Of a DNA stretch of 64,000 nucleotides, positions 62,701-64,000 are shown piece after piece. The position numbers and the translations under genes were made by a program. The stretch is from Angiostrongylus vasorum. Its lineage: Eukaryota; Nematoda; Chromadorea; Rhabditida; Metastrongylidae. A model generated the notes under the pieces. It saw only the letters and a program-made list of their open reading frames with translations, was not told where the DNA came from and ran no database searches. How positions within the stretch are numbered: position 1 is the stretch's first letter; each line of letters starts with the position of its first letter. The stretch covers positions 3,403,001 to 3,467,000 of the forward strand of contig JADANN010000364.1 in assembly GCA_018806985.1 (NCBI GenBank), given 5' to 3'.

Positions 62701-63553
62701 ACTGACAGAAAGGCAAAACAAGAGCCTCAGTGATGCAGTGGGTAACATGGAACTCCGCGGAAACACTATTCACGGGTTCGAAATTCGCCTGAGGTCCAAG
62801 TTTTGTAAATATCTCAGCCTCATAGTAGTTGTATTTCACATCACACACTGCCGCAAGATATAATGATAGACAATAAACGAAAAAATTAAACATTATCCTT
62901 CAATTATAGGAAAATTATCCCCCTTTTCCGAAAAAAGCTGTGTAATCGGGTATATGCTCGCAACAACTAATATTCTGTTCATTGATGCTGTCATTCAGCT
63001 ACTGATAACCGCCGCTTCACAGCTTGCTCATTAAACTTCGGAGTATACATTCTTCATTGAATATGCTGCACATCATGTTATTAACAGAAGTCAAGTTGAT
63101 TCCGCATAATTACGGATTACCCATTATGTCGTTAGAAAACAACGAAATTCCATAGTGTAGGTGATAAGAACGATGCAGATTGGAAGGGAAACAACACCAT
63201 GGCGAGACTTCGGACCCACGCATAGGACCCTCTGGCTAAAGTACTTCCACATGGCGTATGATGGTCTTGAAGTGGCATCTGTCATGTGGGCAAGTATAAA
63301 GTACAAATAACAGAGACATGTAGGTAATGTCTGAGTGGGAGCATTCGCACTTGTGTGATAACAAGCACAGTGGTCAAATCATCCTCGTACTCTTAAATGT
63401 GGTCTTGCATTTTTTTAAAAAAACGGACATAATCACCTTCTTGAATTCGTCCATTTTCGTGGTGAAAAAAAGCGTGGAATGTTGGAGTTGATCATGAACA
63501 TTGTCGTAAACCTGCACCTCTGCTTCAGAAGGAATCACGAGTAGTTGTCTAAC
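53724..63553 (-). CDS. AhpC/TSA peroxiredoxin-like (PRXL2-type) protein lacking the CxxC site; 5' end off the right edge
   Basis: Exons right to left: 63553-63437, 61684-61630, 59860-59747, 59613-59517, 59423-59350, 55007-54880, 54794-54693, 53918-53820, 53753-53724. From the second exon onward every phase joins. The thioredoxin-fold part reads [10 protein letters not shown], then the active-site loop, [30 protein letters not shown], and a C-terminal strand [16 protein letters not shown], the usual order in AhpC/TSA PRXL2-like proteins. Where family members have R-x-x-G-C-x-x-C-R/K, this one has [11 protein letters not shown], so both cysteines are gone and thiol peroxidase chemistry is unlikely. 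About 110 residues of mostly helical sequence precede the domain, longer than in bacterial relatives. The exon at 63553-63437 is joined on phase and helical continuity only; the acceptor at 61685 is weak. The C-terminus after 53820 is uncertain because the last acceptor is poor. The 4.3 kb intron 55008-59349 holds an RTE copy and an R3 SINE. Confidence 0.78.
54075..54310 (-). mobile_element. R1 SINE, old copy
   Basis: GGCGCCGACCAACCCTGAAGG...TATGCATTCGACTTCATTAG and GCTATCCTCCCAGACAAATC match R1 in reverse. In an intron of the PRXL2-like gene. Confidence 0.6.
55344..55446 (+). mobile_element. R1 SINE, 5'-truncated
   Basis: Only the last 100 bp of R1 (CCAGATATGCATTCAATAAC...TCAGGGATTGATCAACGCCG). 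Near the left end of the RTE copy at 55520. Confidence 0.75.
55520..58560 (-). mobile_element. RTE-type non-LTR retrotransposon, decayed copy in a PRXL2-gene intron
   Basis: Collinear with the copy at 37740-41200 and of the same subfamily. Endonuclease start near 58203 ([10 protein letters not shown]), middle region with [21 protein letters not shown] near 57720, RT pieces near 56785-56500 ([19 protein letters not shown]). Multiple frameshifts. It is antisense to no gene: it shares the minus strand with the PRXL2-like gene and sits in its intron 55008-59349. The right end at 58300-58560 retains part of the 5' UTR. Confidence 0.88.
59090..59255 (+). mobile_element. R3 SINE, diverged
   Basis: GGTGGTGTAGTGGGGAACG head, GCGGATTTGAAGC B-box region, TTCTGCAAATATCTCAGCATC. 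Just left of the exon 59350-59423. Confidence 0.65.
59870..59950 (+). repeat. R5 repeat, 3' fragment
   Basis: GGCGAAGATACCGAAACATTAGCCGAATAG followed by TTAACCTTGTGTTAGCTTAAC matches the 3' half of R5. It abuts an exon of the PRXL2-like gene. Confidence 0.45.
60050..60190 (+). mobile_element. R1 SINE 5' half, diverged
   Basis: AACCAGTGGTTAGAGATGC head, then GGTCAACCAAGCCTCCCATC and AGACGTGTCTAAGAGAATG match the first half of R1. Confidence 0.5.
62040..62520 (-). mobile_element. Stand-alone copy of the RTE 5' UTR region
   Basis: Matches 40700-41200 along its whole length, with shared blocks such as CTAACCGCCTCCCATATACTT and GCAAAGGTCGCTTTTGGTCC, but stops where the endonuclease ORF would begin. 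No RT or 3' end follows. It lies in the PRXL2-gene intron between 61685 and 63436. Confidence 0.8.
62645..62875 (+). mobile_element. R3 SINE, diverged
   Basis: AGTGATGCAGTGGGTAACATG head, GGGTTCGAAATTC B box, TTTTGTAAATATCTCAGCCTC and a CTGCCGCAAG tail. Confidence 0.7.
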
Positions 63554-63582
63554 CTGAAAAACGAGAATATGGAATATAGAAA

Positions 63583-63715
63583 TACTTGATACTTTAATGG
63601 CCCGTCCTCACTGGTTGTGCGGGCTCCAGCACAATCTCCATTTTTAGGGAGATTTGCTGGTTAAGCCATTGTGGTTCCCTGGAATACCGAGGTCAGCCGG
63701 GCCAAAGTCTGCTCC
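63583..63715 (-). mobile_element. R2 short element, 5'-truncated
   Basis: Only the 3' 130 bp of R2 in reverse (ACTTGATACTTTAATGGCCC to GTCAGCCGGGCCAAAGTCTG). Keeping the 3' end fits LINE-type priming. Confidence 0.8.
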
Positions 63716-63744
63716 ATATAGAAATAGCGTGGCTAATAACTGTC

Positions 63745-64000
63745 GTCGAAAAAGAAAATTTTTTGCACGACCCGTTTTCATCTCTACTGTGCGGATCCCA
63801 GCACTTCTAACATTCAAATCGTTTCCTCCCATACGAATGTCCTCGAATTCTTTCGTGTTTGTTGCTTTGCTGCTTAAGGAATTTCGCCTTCGTTATGAAC
63901 GTCATTGAATGCCTGTTGAGTCGACTCTCCATAGTCCTAGCATAGCCGTATTATAGCGCTGCCCACATTTTTTTGTCGGAAGTGAGCTGGCCCCAATTAA
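63745..64000 (-). mobile_element. R4 SINE, reverse copy reaching the right edge
   Basis: CACGACCCGTTTTCATC, CTACTGTGCGGATCCCAGCAC and GTTGAGTCGACTCTCC are the reverse of the R4 body. Confidence 0.65.

Overview
The window looks like an intron-rich, AT-leaning nematode chromosome. Coding exons are short (about 50-160 bp) and bounded by TTTCAG-type acceptors and GTAAG/GTGAG-type donors, introns carry dense repeats, and there is no operon-like bacterial coding. The retrotransposon proteins (RTE-type endonuclease/reverse transcriptase) and SINE load resemble those of strongylid (hookworm-like) clade V nematodes. That placement is an inference from style and cannot be proved from sequence alone.

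Four host genes can be assembled by hand from spliced exons, most of them with matching phases. (1) Minus strand, <365 to 16638: a BBS7 (Bardet-Biedl syndrome 7, BBSome) orthologue with start codon and 15 exons located; the C-terminus lies beyond the left edge. (2) Plus strand, 27654-36058: a complete seven-exon gene for a secreted protein of about 241 aa. (3) Plus strand, about 42492 or 43187 to 52262: a diverged tandem paralogue of gene 2 with the same exon skeleton; its last three exons match in length to the base (57/131/157). I do not recognise this family; its order of strands hints at a PLAT/LH2-like beta-sandwich. (4) Minus strand, 53724 to beyond 63553: an AhpC/TSA peroxiredoxin-like (PRXL2-type) protein whose CxxC catalytic site is replaced. 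bbs-7 and gene 2 are divergent across an 11 kb repeat-filled gap; gene 3 and the PRXL2 gene converge tail to tail.

Much of the rest is transposon-derived. There are three RTE-type LINE copies on the minus strand (about 22745-24170, 37740-41200, 55520-58560), plus a fourth piece holding only the 5' UTR (about 62040-62520). A Penelope-like element with a GIY-YIG domain lies at 44622-46616 and has an inverted partial copy. Three tRNA-derived SINE families (called R1, R3 and R4 here) and one non-tRNA short element (R2) that shares its 3' tail with the RTE copy at 22745 are scattered through introns. Hammerhead-ribozyme-like motifs occur in the Penelope element and in a separate repeat (R5). Several SINE insertions still show target-site duplications, so part of this load is young.

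From left to right: 1-16.6 kb bbs-7 with R1-R4 in its introns; 16.6-27.6 kb intergenic with SINEs, R5 and an RTE copy; 27.6-36.1 kb secreted gene 1, with a tandem trio of R3 in an intron; 36-42.5 kb intergenic with the largest RTE copy; 42.5-52.3 kb secreted gene 2, with the Penelope element in an intron; 52.3-53.7 kb short intergenic gap with R1; 53.7-64 kb PRXL2-like gene with an RTE copy and RTE 5' UTR piece in introns.
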